Of a DNA stretch of 64,000 bases, positions 52,836 through 61,500 are shown in pieces. A program made the position numbers and the translations under genes. The notes under the pieces are model-generated. The model saw nothing but the letters and a program-made list of their open reading frames with translations, had not been told where the DNA came from and ran no database searches. The DNA lies in IMG/VR virus record IMGVR_UViG_3300045972_000140, positions 62,001 through 126,000 of that record, one strand, 5' to 3'. How positions within the stretch are numbered: position 1 is the first letter of the stretch; the number at the start of each line of letters is the position of its first letter. The stretch is from a virus.

Positions 52836-54880
52836 AAGATGAACCAATAGTATTTAATAGCAGCGACCGTGATCAAGTTCTGTTGACGATGATAGAACAT
52901 GATTCCGTTAGGCACGCTAATTCCCACTTAGGTGATTCATCTGTTAAAAAAAGAGCATACACCTACAAAAGCGAAATACATCATCCTCGTGGGTACAAAT
53001 ACTACTCTGAGTTTCGTCCGTTCAGTGTTAACCGAGATAGTATAAGTTTAGTAATGGCCCCTGCCTGGGGAGTTATCTTTCCTCCGTATAATATTGCTAG
53101 GCTATCAGCAATGATACGTAAGCATGGTTATACTGTCAATGTTCACGACGTTAATATTGATTGTTATAATTATGTAATGGACAATAACGGAATTGATTAT
53201 TGGGACGGGGTATATTACTACGCTTGGTTGCTTCCTAAGTTTGAAACCGTAATATTACCTGCCATAAAAAGTGTACTTGATACCGCAGTTGACAATATTT
53301 TGGCCGATAATACTGATATTATTGGTTTTAGTATATATAATACTAATTTAATGGCAACATTATATATGATCAAGCAAATTCGGGAAAAGAAGCCTGCTGT
53401 TACTATAGTAGTCGGCGGCCCCGAAGCATTTGACGATGAGCTTCCCGATAGATTAAGGAATCGTCATCATGTACCAGATGGATCAATTAATTATAGAATT
53501 AAAGGTGAAGGTGAACATGAAATTTTATTGCTATTAGAGAAATTCAGGGATCTGCCAAAGAATCGGGATTTAGTAGTATTCGGCGAACTAAACAGTCGAT
53601 TAAATTTAAATGAGTTACCGTTTCCCGATTATACCGACTACGATTTGTCGTTATACAAGCAACCAGACGGTGTTAGTATCGAGACAAGCAGAGGATGTAT
53701 TGCACAGTGTAGTTTTTGTTCCGAGACATGGTTCTGGAAATTCAGATGGAGGACGTCCGATAGGATAGTTGCAGAAATGCAATACCAAATTGAAACATAT
53801 AACATTAACAGATTTTGGTTTGTTGATAGTCTAGTAAACGGTAACCTTAAAGAATTTAGCAGACTTGTTGATTTGATTTTAGAAAAACAACTCAATATTA
53901 GATGGAACAGTTATGCAAGATGCGACGGTCGAATGGATTTAGATTTTTTTGATAGAATTGCAAAAAGTGGATGTATGGCACTTAGTTTCGGAGTCGAATC
54001 AGGAAGCAAGGTTGTACTAGATGCAATGAAGAAGAAAATCGAAGTTAAGGAAATAGAAGATAATTTGCGCGATGGACATCTAGTTGGGTTAAAGAATCAT
54101 GTAAACTGGTTAGTAGGATTTCCACAAGAAGGTCCTGCAGAATTCTTGCATAGCTTACACGTACTACATAATTGCAGAAAATGGATGTATGTCATTAGTC
54201 CCGGCTTCACGTGCGGTGATGCTGCATTTTCTGATATGCATATAAATTGGAAGGACTACGATATTGCATGGGTTAACAAGCCGCTTGACAATACATTCTT
54301 AGATACATGGTATACAACTGGTTACAAGAACACAATGGTACATCGGTTTATTCGTTTAAAATTTATGCAAATATGGCTAAAATTAGCAACGACCGCCGGC
54401 GAGGGTACAGTCATCAATACACAGGCCTCGCCGGGCCTTAGTTCGTTATATACTATTAATTTATTAGATAAATCACACGGTATTGTAGACTACTTACCGC
54501 AACAGCATAATCAACAATTTGATTATTTTAGCGGTACCACACCTCAAGCACAACTAGCTGCGTCTCTTGCCAACGAATTCTTACCGTATGCTTGGATCAC
54601 ATATAACGTGTACGGTGGATTTGAAATGTCCATAGAATTTGATTTTGAAAAGGATCTTATAGAATTTAATAATACTATTGTTCGCGAATACTATGCAACA
54701 GTGAATATTAAGGTATCTAACGCCGGTCAACTAGAATTTAATGTAACACATAGATTTAATCACGGTAAGACACATGATTACAAACACGCAGACATTACAA
54801 AAGTAATCCCAATTGATATGTCATTTACGGAAACTATTCATAGTGTTATTTGCCCGATTAGTATATTTGACGGAGTATAA
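52832..54880 (+). CDS. B12-binding-type radical SAM protein
   Basis: A 682-residue protein. After an N-terminal region, residues ~70-220 resemble a cobalamin-binding Rossmann domain (MAPAWGVIFPPYNIARLSAMIRKHGYTVNVHDVNID, IIGFSIYNTNLMATLYMIKQIRE, IVVGGPEAF), but without an obvious DxHxxG. The radical-SAM core follows: TSRGCIAQCSFCSE (C289, C293, C296), and LSFGVESGSKVVLDAMKKK, typical of B12-radical-SAM methyltransferase-like enzymes. The C-terminal ~200 residues are unassigned. Methylation or another radical transformation of a sugar or peptide is possible. The ATG overlaps the previous stop. Confidence 0.82.
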   Translation: MKDEPIVFNSSDRDQVLLTMIEHDSVRHANSHLGDSSVKKRAYTYKSEIHHPRGYKYYSEFRPFSVNRDSISLVMAPAWGVIFPPYNIARLSAMIRKHGYTVNVHDVNIDCYNYVMDNNGIDYWDGVYYYAWLLPKFETVILPAIKSVLDTAVDNILADNTDIIGFSIYNTNLMATLYMIKQIREKKPAVTIVVGGPEAFDDELPDRLRNRHHVPDGSINYRIKGEGEHEILLLLEKFRDLPKNRDLVVFGELNSRLNLNELPFPDYTDYDLSLYKQPDGVSIETSRGCIAQCSFCSETWFWKFRWRTSDRIVAEMQYQIETYNINRFWFVDSLVNGNLKEFSRLVDLILEKQLNIRWNSYARCDGRMDLDFFDRIAKSGCMALSFGVESGSKVVLDAMKKKIEVKEIEDNLRDGHLVGLKNHVNWLVGFPQEGPAEFLHSLHVLHNCRKWMYVISPGFTCGDAAFSDMHINWKDYDIAWVNKPLDNTFLDTWYTTGYKNTMVHRFIRLKFMQIWLKLATTAGEGTVINTQASPGLSSLYTINLLDKSHGIVDYLPQQHNQQFDYFSGTTPQAQLAASLANEFLPYAWITYNVYGGFEMSIEFDFEKDLIEFNNTIVREYYATVNIKVSNAGQLEFNVTHRFNHGKTHDYKHADITKVIPIDMSFTETIHSVICPISIFDGV

Positions 54881-54885
54881 GTATA

Positions 54886-55617
54886 ATGGCACAATTTATT
54901 GTAATTTTAAGTCAGCATAGATCGGGATCTAACTATCTAAGTGATATTCTTAGGGCAAATTTTGATATTCGGTCCATGTTTGAGTTATATAACAATAACA
55001 GTGATTTATCAAATTTAGATACACTATCTACATCAGAGCGCGTCGAATTAAAGAAGATACTTATTAACGAAAATGCGTCTGATAATGAATTATCAAAATA
55101 TATAGAGGATAATCCAGAACAATTGTTTGATGCTATTGATAAATTAGTTACCGGTGTAATATCTTTTAAAATTTTAGCAACTCATTTGTTAAATGGCCGC
55201 CTTGACTGGGTTTTTACAAAACCTAATTGTAATTTTATATTGTTGACAAGAACATCAACTATCGAAATGTTTATTAGTTTACAGCTTGCGTTGATGCAGG
55301 ATAAATGGGAAAGCACTGATACAAGCGATAAGAAAATATCAATAGACCCTGTAAATTTTATTAAGTTCAAGCATAACACAACGTACTGCAATAATTTATT
55401 TAGATACCATATACACAAGAAAGAATATCTACCACTAGTCTATGAAGAGTTGTCAAGTAGTAAGGATGCAATTAAGAAGTGGGCCAATAAATTAAATATT
55501 ATGCTACCAGAAAAAACTCGGCCCGAATCTCTATTTTTTAAAAAACAACAGAAGTCCTTGCCGAGCGATATTATTATAAACTACAGCGATATTGTAAAAT
55601 ATATAGATAATTTTTAA
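54886..55617 (+). CDS. Sulfotransferase family protein (243 aa)
   Basis: The N-terminal loop ILSQHRSGSNYLSDIL (residues 7-22) fits the R-S-G-[ST] phosphosulfate-binding loop of sulfotransferases. Later, FKILATHLLNGRLDWVF and ILLTRTSTIEMFISLQLA supply the [ILV]-x-R-x-[ST] 3'-phosphate-binding motif. Both elements agree with use of PAPS. The sulfate acceptor is unknown, likely a carbohydrate. It is the last gene of the plus-strand island and ends in a 4-base overlap with the convergent minus-strand operon. Confidence 0.75.
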   Translation: MAQFIVILSQHRSGSNYLSDILRANFDIRSMFELYNNNSDLSNLDTLSTSERVELKKILINENASDNELSKYIEDNPEQLFDAIDKLVTGVISFKILATHLLNGRLDWVFTKPNCNFILLTRTSTIEMFISLQLALMQDKWESTDTSDKKISIDPVNFIKFKHNTTYCNNLFRYHIHKKEYLPLVYEELSSSKDAIKKWANKLNIMLPEKTRPESLFFKKQQKSLPSDIIINYSDIVKYIDNF

Positions 55618-56234
55618 TTATTTAGGCCACTCACTCTCCTGACAGTATAATCAAGATCTTGTGTATTGCACGCTGTAAAATATTTGCTATTAGAATTATT
55701 TTTTAAAATATCTTCTACTTTTAAATTATCGTCGCTAACCGGAAACTGTAGTAAAGACGATAGGCTCTGTAGGTAAGGCATTCGATATAGGTATATTAGT
55801 TCCTGGCTAATGTAGATCGGATTGAGGCCAGATAAATACGGTAGTTGTGATTCGAAGTCACATAGACTTATTCTACCACGAACACGTGACTGTTGATGTT
55901 CTAATATATTTCTGTCTCTTCCGACAATTGCGAACTTTGTATTATACCCTAAGCTATTCGCCGAATCTATAAACGATTTATAATCCGGTATAACAGTCTG
56001 CCCTTTATATGCGTACGGTGCGCTTATACTTGTTACAGCAAAGTTATCAAAATGTATATCTTTAAGTAATGTAGGTTCGTGCCATGCATTAGCAAATGGT
56101 TCTTTATCGTGGCCTATCCAGTATTCTTGCAGTAGTTCACTCCACCCAAAAACATCTGGATGAAGTGAAAATAATTTACTAAACAGATGATTGCCCGACC
56201 CTTGCGGGCCGGTAACTATCAACAATGTCTTCAC
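55614..56234 (-). CDS. P-loop sulfotransferase-like protein (206 aa)
   Basis: Begins with LLIVTGPQGSGNHLFSKLFSLHPDVFGW, a Gly-rich P-loop followed by a helix, as in sulfotransferases. AIVGRDRNILEHQQSRVR then supplies a basic strand like the second PAPS motif. The C-terminus is a short helical region. It is the last gene of the minus-strand operon that starts with tctA. The ATG overlaps the preceding oxygenase gene's stop. Kinase-type P-loop is the alternative. Confidence 0.6.
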   Translation of the reverse strand: MKTLLIVTGPQGSGNHLFSKLFSLHPDVFGWSELLQEYWIGHDKEPFANAWHEPTLLKDIHFDNFAVTSISAPYAYKGQTVIPDYKSFIDSANSLGYNTKFAIVGRDRNILEHQQSRVRGRISLCDFESQLPYLSGLNPIYISQELIYLYRMPYLQSLSSLLQFPVSDDNLKVEDILKNNSNSKYFTACNTQDLDYTVRRVSGLNN

Positions 56235-56911
56235 AATTTAAAGGATGTTGTATTCTTTAGTTTTAACAGGAACTCTTCTGTTGCCGGAGTTCTGTTACCT
56301 GTGATTTGCAATGTCACTCGTGGATCGTAACCTGCATTAGCTGTGCTGTGCGGGATGTTTTGCCAATCGAATGTAACGCAATCACCAGCAGCCCAACGGT
56401 TGTGATGGAAGTTACCGTATTCCCAAAACTGTCCTGGCTTCCAATCTGTCAACTGAATGAAGATACGGATAATCTTAGTAGGGTCTTCGGGGTTCCACTT
56501 TTGCAGTTTGTCGATATGCAAGTTCCACATCTCGCCTGGCATCTGTACGTGAATGCGGTTCATTGTCTTTTCCAATGCAAACGCATCAGAAATGTCCAGT
56601 AAGCATTGTGGGATCTTCCAGTTCAAATGGGACACAGTAAACTTTGGGTCGTATCCTGCACGTTCCAAATCGGCTTCTTCTTTTTCTAGTTCTTCGGGTG
56701 GAGCTTCAATGCCCTCACCTTTGTAACCACGGGTAGCCCAGTTTGCAGGACGAGAGTTTTTAACAATGTCTGCAATTTCGTTTGCCCATACATTTTCGAA
56801 CTTACCCAGTCCCACAGCCATGTCCCAACGCGCATCTATTTTTGTTGGGTCGAAGTGGTACGCGCTCTTGGCTTTAGTTTCGTCCCATGACGATAGTTTT
56901 GTCGTTGTCAT
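56231..56911 (-). CDS. 2-oxoglutarate/Fe(II)-dependent oxygenase (aspartyl hydroxylase-like)
   Basis: A 226-residue protein. The double-stranded beta-helix iron triad is visible as H132-x-D134 (WNLHIDKLQKW) and H188 (NIPHSTANAG), with R198 as the likely 2-oxoglutarate anchor. Between them lies FIQLTDWKPGQFWEYG and WAAGDCVTFDW. It would hydroxylate a protein side chain or small molecule using oxygen and 2-oxoglutarate. Such enzymes are frequent in T4-like cyanophages. It lies between two P-loop genes in the tctA operon, joined by short overlaps. Confidence 0.85.
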   Translation of the reverse strand: MTTTKLSSWDETKAKSAYHFDPTKIDARWDMAVGLGKFENVWANEIADIVKNSRPANWATRGYKGEGIEAPPEELEKEEADLERAGYDPKFTVSHLNWKIPQCLLDISDAFALEKTMNRIHVQMPGEMWNLHIDKLQKWNPEDPTKIIRIFIQLTDWKPGQFWEYGNFHHNRWAAGDCVTFDWQNIPHSTANAGYDPRVTLQITGNRTPATEEFLLKLKNTTSFKL

Positions 56912-57546
56912 ATTAAATTTACCTTTACATCTGATGTTTCATAATGCTGCCTATATTCAGCCGGGGGATATGTGATGCCTAATGCATCACACAGTTGGAG
57001 GTTAGTACGAATGTCCGTGTGCTCAAACACAAAATGTTTGCGTTCAGCTTCTAAAATTCCTGCGTTTTGTTGTGATATAATCTTGCCCATCTCGCGCAAG
57101 TTTACATAGTATTTATGGTACAGTGGGTAAGTTATCGCAAAGTGACCACACTTCACCCACCAGCCCAAACATTGGTCATCGTCCCTGTACACTAATACGA
57201 TAGGACACTCGGGCCATGTTTTCTTAATGAAGTCAATGTGATTAGCAAAGCAATGAGACTTGATGATGCGTACACCGGTCCCAGAGAATGGGCGATCAAA
57301 TTCTGCCTCGCACTCTTCTTTAGTAAACAAATTAAGTCTATCAAAAAAAGACCCAAACTCCATCCCTGGGTCAAAATACGCCCCCATATGCAGCAATTCC
57401 ATTTTGCCTGTTGCATCGTGCGAGTATAATCGCTCTTCGCTATAATCAGTATTGTCTATGTCCCTGGAATAGTAGATGTTTTTGCTTACGCTACTCCATC
57501 TACTTCCAGGAGCGCCTATAATGAAAATGTACTTATAGACGGGCAT
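56908..57546 (-). CDS. P-loop sulfotransferase-like protein (212 aa)
   Basis: The N-terminal strand-loop IFIIGAPGSRWSSVSKNI (residues 7-24) is of P-loop type. VRIIKSHCFANHIDFIKKTWPECPIVLVYRDDDQCLGWWVKCGHF follows, where VYRDD corresponds to the second cofactor motif. The presence of an AAxxHxxS-like KSHCF region is typical of phage sulfotransferase-like proteins. Substrate unknown. The ATG lies 1 base after the tctC stop. Confidence 0.6.
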   Translation of the reverse strand: MPVYKYIFIIGAPGSRWSSVSKNIYYSRDIDNTDYSEERLYSHDATGKMELLHMGAYFDPGMEFGSFFDRLNLFTKEECEAEFDRPFSGTGVRIIKSHCFANHIDFIKKTWPECPIVLVYRDDDQCLGWWVKCGHFAITYPLYHKYYVNLREMGKIISQQNAGILEAERKHFVFEHTDIRTNLQLCDALGITYPPAEYRQHYETSDVKVNLI

Positions 57547-57547
57547 G

Positions 57548-58606
57548 TTAGTGCGCTACCTTGGCGATATTGTCTTTGTAGATCGCTTCTTGGTTCAGCA
57601 CAGTAGAAATCCACCATACTAAATCTTTCAGCGCCTTGCGTGTAGTTAACGCTTCCAATGCCTTGTGTGCTTTTGCAACGTCGTTGCCAATGAACCATTT
57701 GTATTTGCCAGTTTCCTTTTCGATGATAGCAAGCGATACTGGATCAGCTAATGTTTCACGTAATGCCTTACGCAATACTTCCCTGTTAGGATTACCGTGG
57801 TCAACATACAATGCCTTTTGCAATACATCACGGTAGTTCTTAATAAGCACCCATGTATCGTATAAATCGCCAGACGGTGCCTCGCCCCACTTCTTTTGGT
57901 ACACAGCACGGAAGTCAACTCCTGGGAAGTTAGGGTCAACTGCAATTTTACCAGTCTTCAAATCCAAAACACCTGGATCAAACCAGTCTACGTTTTGTGG
58001 CATAGGACGAATGTTTTTCAAATACGCAGACGGTGTCTCACGAATTGCGTTAACTTCGCCGCGCAGGTATGACAGTTTACGCTCGTTGCCTGTCATACCG
58101 CGCACATATTTGAAATGTTCGTTATAACATGCTGCATATTGCTGCATTGTTTTCCCGGGACCACACACAAGTAATGTCATTGCAATAATGTCCGGATTTG
58201 TACCTGATGCTGCTGGAAACTTAACTACATCCTTAAACGGATCTGAATCATTGCGACGTCCTACCATAATTGTTAAATTTTGTAATCCGATTGGATCGTA
58301 CAGGGCGTAGTCGTAATCTACGGTTTGATACAGAAAAGATTCTGCGTTGCCTCCGTGTGCAACCATAACCGTCTTTGGGTCTTTGCGTAGTGAGTTATGG
58401 AATTTGTTGAAGCCCGGAATATCGTTTGCTCCCGGAATATTTTCTACTACAATTTTTTCGCCTAATTTCTTTTCCATTTCTCGTGCAACAATACGTGCCC
58501 AAATATCTGTTCCGTTGCCGGGTTCCTGTGGTACAATGAACCTGTAATCTGCATGAGCAATTGCCGCTGTGCTGACGAGTAGTGTTATTAAAAGTTTCTT
58601 AAACAT
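57548..58606 (-). CDS. tctC: Tripartite tricarboxylate transporter substrate-binding protein TctC
   Basis: A periplasmic binding protein of the TctC/Bug family, which captures carboxylates such as citrate for the TctAB permease. The N-terminal signal peptide MFKKLLITLLVSTAAIAHA with cleavage before DYRF is clear. The mature part begins with RFIVPQEPGNGTDIWARIVAREMEKKLGEKIVVENIPGA, the hallmark strand-loop-helix of the family (P.GG..D..AR.....L). At 352 residues it is slightly longer than usual (~320). ATG 58606 is chosen for its signal peptide; longer upstream frames lie inside tctA. It overlaps tctA by 8 bases. A phage copy suggests altering host uptake during infection. Confidence 0.9.
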   Translation of the reverse strand: MFKKLLITLLVSTAAIAHADYRFIVPQEPGNGTDIWARIVAREMEKKLGEKIVVENIPGANDIPGFNKFHNSLRKDPKTVMVAHGGNAESFLYQTVDYDYALYDPIGLQNLTIMVGRRNDSDPFKDVVKFPAASGTNPDIIAMTLLVCGPGKTMQQYAACYNEHFKYVRGMTGNERKLSYLRGEVNAIRETPSAYLKNIRPMPQNVDWFDPGVLDLKTGKIAVDPNFPGVDFRAVYQKKWGEAPSGDLYDTWVLIKNYRDVLQKALYVDHGNPNREVLRKALRETLADPVSLAIIEKETGKYKWFIGNDVAKAHKALEALTTRKALKDLVWWISTVLNQEAIYKDNIAKVAH

Positions 58607-60047
58607 ATTTGATTGTTGCCTTATTAAAAAATATTCCATAGATAGCTGCAACTATTGCAACTACTATTAATGTGCCACTTATTGGCCGTGTAAACAGGTC
58701 GTGCCACTCATACAATGACATAAATTGTATGAGTGTGGTGTATGCTCTGTTAGCTAAAACAAACCCTATTATGACTGCCGCCCTGCTTAATTTAAAATAT
58801 TTGAAGAACATGCCCAATGCTGCGCACCCGAAGAACATTACATAATCTTCCCAATATCCTGTATATTGCACACACGACCAAAGTAATAATGCAAGTATTG
58901 GCCAGAAATAATACTTAAACGGTGTATTCATTATTCGTATTGCATAACGTATGAAGAGTACGCCTAAGAAGAATGTCAATATAAGAGCAACAAAATAACT
59001 ACTACCGAGCACTGTAAAGAATGTCATATTAGTAAGTAAGTCGGGAGAACCTAATTCTATACCTACCATCATAAACAACGACATCACAATAGCCTCAAAC
59101 GGAGCAGCAGGAATACCAAATAATACAGTAGGAACATACGCTGTTGCCTTCTGCGCGTTGTTAGTACCTTCACATCCGATAACACCGCGCACATTGCCTT
59201 CGCCAAATGGGATTTCGTCTTTAGGGTTTGCTGCTACCGTTTGCCCGTACGCTAGCCAGTCTGCAATGCTGCCGCCGATACCGGGTAGGATGCCAATGAA
59301 CGCACCAATTGCACCGCCCCGGAAGCCGTCCCACTTATACTTCCATGCATCTCTTACACCCTGTTTCATCTGCGGCCATACTTTATCTGCATCTACCTTT
59401 GTTGTTTCGACTTTAGAGAAATATGCTTCTATCAATTCAGGAATGGCCATAAACCCGGCCAGCACCGGGGCTATCTGTATTCCTGCCTGTAAATAATCCC
59501 ATCCACCAGTAAATCGCGCACCTAGGGTTATTGGATTTTGTCCCACTAATCCGAGGAAGCAACCAGCGGCCAGCGCAAGTATGCCACGGAACCAATATTC
59601 GGAATTAACAAATGTAACACAGGTAAATGCAAGAAGCATGAATGCAAGCATCTCGGGGATTCCTAATGCCAGTACTACTGAACCATAGTACGGAAGAAAA
59701 AAGAATACAAGGCCTCCCCAGAATATACCATTTACAGTCGATGTAGTAGTGCCTGCCATTAATGCACGAGCACCTTCGCCACGTCGGGCCATGGGAAACC
59801 CATCTACCATGCTTGCTGCGCTGCCAGCAGCGCCAGGTATGTTCATTGTAATAGACGAAAAGCCATCACCTATTGCACACGATACAACAATAGCAGTTGT
59901 AAAAACTACAAGGAGCATTGGATCATGCAAGAAAAATCCTAGCATACCGTAAACTGCTACGAGCCCTGTTGCTGCACCGGCTACCGGAATAATACCTATT
60001 ACAAAACCATAAACTGTACCCAGGAGTAACCAAACTATGTATTCCAT
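58599..60047 (-). CDS. tctA: Tripartite tricarboxylate transporter large permease TctA
   Basis: A polytopic 482-residue inner membrane protein with 10 or more hydrophobic segments. Family signatures appear in both halves: GIIPVAGAATGLVAVYG near the N-terminus with MNIPGAAGSAASMVDGFPMARRGEGARAL, and in the second half GILPGIGGSIADWLAYGQT with FGEGNVRGVIGCEGTNNAQKATAYVPTVLFGIPAAP. It forms the transport channel of TTT systems. The usual small partner TctB is not present nearby, so the host's TctB would be needed, or the system works without it. A sigma70 promoter lies upstream. Confidence 0.92.
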   Translation of the reverse strand: MEYIVWLLLGTVYGFVIGIIPVAGAATGLVAVYGMLGFFLHDPMLLVVFTTAIVVSCAIGDGFSSITMNIPGAAGSAASMVDGFPMARRGEGARALMAGTTTSTVNGIFWGGLVFFFLPYYGSVVLALGIPEMLAFMLLAFTCVTFVNSEYWFRGILALAAGCFLGLVGQNPITLGARFTGGWDYLQAGIQIAPVLAGFMAIPELIEAYFSKVETTKVDADKVWPQMKQGVRDAWKYKWDGFRGGAIGAFIGILPGIGGSIADWLAYGQTVAANPKDEIPFGEGNVRGVIGCEGTNNAQKATAYVPTVLFGIPAAPFEAIVMSLFMMVGIELGSPDLLTNMTFFTVLGSSYFVALILTFFLGVLFIRYAIRIMNTPFKYYFWPILALLLWSCVQYTGYWEDYVMFFGCAALGMFFKYFKLSRAAVIIGFVLANRAYTTLIQFMSLYEWHDLFTRPISGTLIVVAIVAAIYGIFFNKATIKYV

Positions 60048-60071
60048 TTAAATTTCTTAATAATTTTTCTA

Positions 60072-60100
60072 ATTATACAGCAATTATGCTGATCCTGCAA
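60072..60100 (-). promoter_or_regulatory. Host sigma70 promoter for tctA-tctC operon
   Basis: On the minus strand, TTGCAG (60095-60100), 17 bases, then TATAAT (60072-60077), 25 bases before the tctA ATG. The -10 is consensus. Confidence 0.8.
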
Positions 60101-60108
60101 GCACTCGT

Positions 60109-60116
60109 TATAAATA
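60109..60116 (+). promoter_or_regulatory. TATAAATA late promoter (T4 consensus), plus strand
   Basis: TATAAATA lies 66 bases before the methyltransferase GTG start. It is the exact T4 late motif, unlike the GATAAATA used elsewhere in the window. Confidence 0.5.
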
Positions 60117-60153
60117 TAGTATATAGGGACAAAAATTTTTACTCTATATCTAT

Positions 60154-60161
60154 TATTTATA
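60154..60161 (-). promoter_or_regulatory. TATAAATA late promoter (T4 consensus), minus strand
   Basis: Reverse-strand TATAAATA lies 107 bases before tctA. With the plus-strand copy it forms a divergent pair, and would give late expression of the tctA operon in addition to its sigma70 promoter. Confidence 0.45.
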
Positions 60162-60181
60162 CATTTTAAAGAAAATTTACC

Positions 60182-60913
60182 GTGAATACAAAAATTTTAG
60201 CACTTATTGAGAAAAATCTTAAAGAAGCGTTTCATTTACCAAAATACGATGGTGTTGTTACTATTGATAAAGATACGGTAGTTAATGATTTGCCGTGGAC
60301 ACCTGCACAGTATCGTAAGTTTAAAGATACAATGGAAGCCGAATTGAGCCTAATATCGGACTACGTAGGAACAATAGAATCTATAGTCAACGACCTCGAC
60401 CAACGTTACTTAACACGATTCTTTGGAGAGATCTGGAGGCCTAATACCGACTTGTACCAATATACTGGATGGAATTTAGTCGAAGAAATATCTAAAATGG
60501 ATCCGCAGAATGTCCTAGATGTTGGATGCGGATATCATCCGTTTAAGGGCAAAATTAACAACTTAATCGGTATAGACCCGTTTAATAGTGCAGCAGAATA
60601 TCAAGTTGATATTCTCGACTACAAAGTGAAACCAGGGTCTCACGATCATATTATGGCGCTAGGCTCTATTAATTTCAACTCAAGGGAAGATATTGAATCA
60701 CGCTTCTTGCATTGTGTTAATTTGTTACAAGTTGGCGGACATTTATGGATGCGGGCCAATCCCGGTGTTACACACAAGACCGGTCCGTATGTGGATATTT
60801 TTAATTGGACATTTGAAATTGTTGTCGAACTTGGCAACAAATATGGCTTAAAATTACTTAATTTTAAGAAAGATTCAAATAACAGATTATTTTTTGTTTA
60901 TAAGAAACTATAA
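60182..60913 (+). CDS. SAM-dependent methyltransferase (class I)
   Basis: A 243-residue protein starting at GTG 60182. The SAM-binding motif I is VLDVGCGYHPFKG (residues 111-123), followed by NLIGIDPFN, whose acidic residue binds the SAM ribose. VNLLQVGGHLWMRANPG corresponds to the motif around strand 5. The first ~100 residues are helical and probably bind substrate. The target (DNA, sugar, protein) is not evident. The gene stands alone on the plus strand between two minus-strand blocks and ends exactly where the convergent next gene ends. Confidence 0.8.
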   Translation: MNTKILALIEKNLKEAFHLPKYDGVVTIDKDTVVNDLPWTPAQYRKFKDTMEAELSLISDYVGTIESIVNDLDQRYLTRFFGEIWRPNTDLYQYTGWNLVEEISKMDPQNVLDVGCGYHPFKGKINNLIGIDPFNSAAEYQVDILDYKVKPGSHDHIMALGSINFNSREDIESRFLHCVNLLQVGGHLWMRANPGVTHKTGPYVDIFNWTFEIVVELGNKYGLKLLNFKKDSNNRLFFVYKKL

Positions 60914-61291
60914 TTAGCGCCTCATTCTAGCAATATCGGCAGCATCCTCGGTTCTAAACACAGGTACCGCATTACTCTTATGCAGTTGCCCGATGCCTAA
61001 CATTTCTGTGCCAGTGTATTGCATAATCTCTTGCTTAGAACAATCTCCACCAGGAGTGACCATACTAGGGATATTTTTAGGTACTACCCTGGATGTACCC
61101 ATTGCAGGCATAATAGATTCCTGTTTAAATACTTTACGAATTATTTTCTTAGGTTCGTATTTCTTTTGAATCTCTTCCCACTCGCGTGCAAGCTGTTCTG
61201 CTTTATGCTTTGCTTCCGAAGATGCAAATTTATGTTTACCCTTTTTCTTTCCGGTCAGGGTTAAGCCCGGGTTCTCTAAGTGCATACTCAT
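60914..61291 (-). CDS. Hypothetical basic protein (125 aa)
   Basis: A Lys-rich N-terminal half (TGKKKGKHKFASSEAKHKAEQLAREWEEIQKKYEPKK) is followed by a Pro/Met-rich middle and a short end. I do not recognise the family. No catalytic motif. The ATG overlaps the stop of the upstream small gene (ATGA), so they are coupled. Basic composition suggests nucleic-acid contact, which is only inference. Confidence 0.65.
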   Translation of the reverse strand: MSMHLENPGLTLTGKKKGKHKFASSEAKHKAEQLAREWEEIQKKYEPKKIIRKVFKQESIMPAMGTSRVVPKNIPSMVTPGGDCSKQEIMQYTGTEMLGIGQLHKSNAVPVFRTEDAADIARMRR

Positions 61292-61497
61292 AAAAGACCG
61301 TAACTTTCTCTAATTAAGAAATTAATTCGTTCTACAGCTTCGTGTAGCGTTGTATATTTTCCGGAATCAACATGATGAACATAGTGCATCATGTCATTGA
61401 CAAGTAACTCAACTAATGCTTCTATTTGCATTTCGGTGACAGGTTGCCCCGGTACTAAACCTGCTATATCGGCCACAACTTGAGTTCTAGGGTGCAT
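61288..61497 (-). CDS. Hypothetical small protein (69 aa)
   Basis: Two predicted helices (MQIEALVELLVNDMMHYVHH and HEAVERINFLIRESYG). No known motif. AAGG lies directly before the ATG. A GATAAATA (61502-61509, minus) overlaps the upstream gene's stop, but its spacing would give almost no leader. Confidence 0.6.
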   Translation of the reverse strand: MHPRTQVVADIAGLVPGQPVTEMQIEALVELLVNDMMHYVHHVDSGKYTTLHEAVERINFLIRESYGLL

Positions 61498-61500
61498 GCC

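Noticed and set aside
55831-55838. GATAAATA on the plus strand
   Set aside because: It lies inside a minus-strand coding region with no plus-strand gene start nearby; treated as a chance match.
60109-60161. Inverted repeat TATAAATA ... TATTTATA as an RNA hairpin
   Set aside because: It is explained by two divergent late promoters; the same applies to the pairs at 11805-11842 and 14885-14907.
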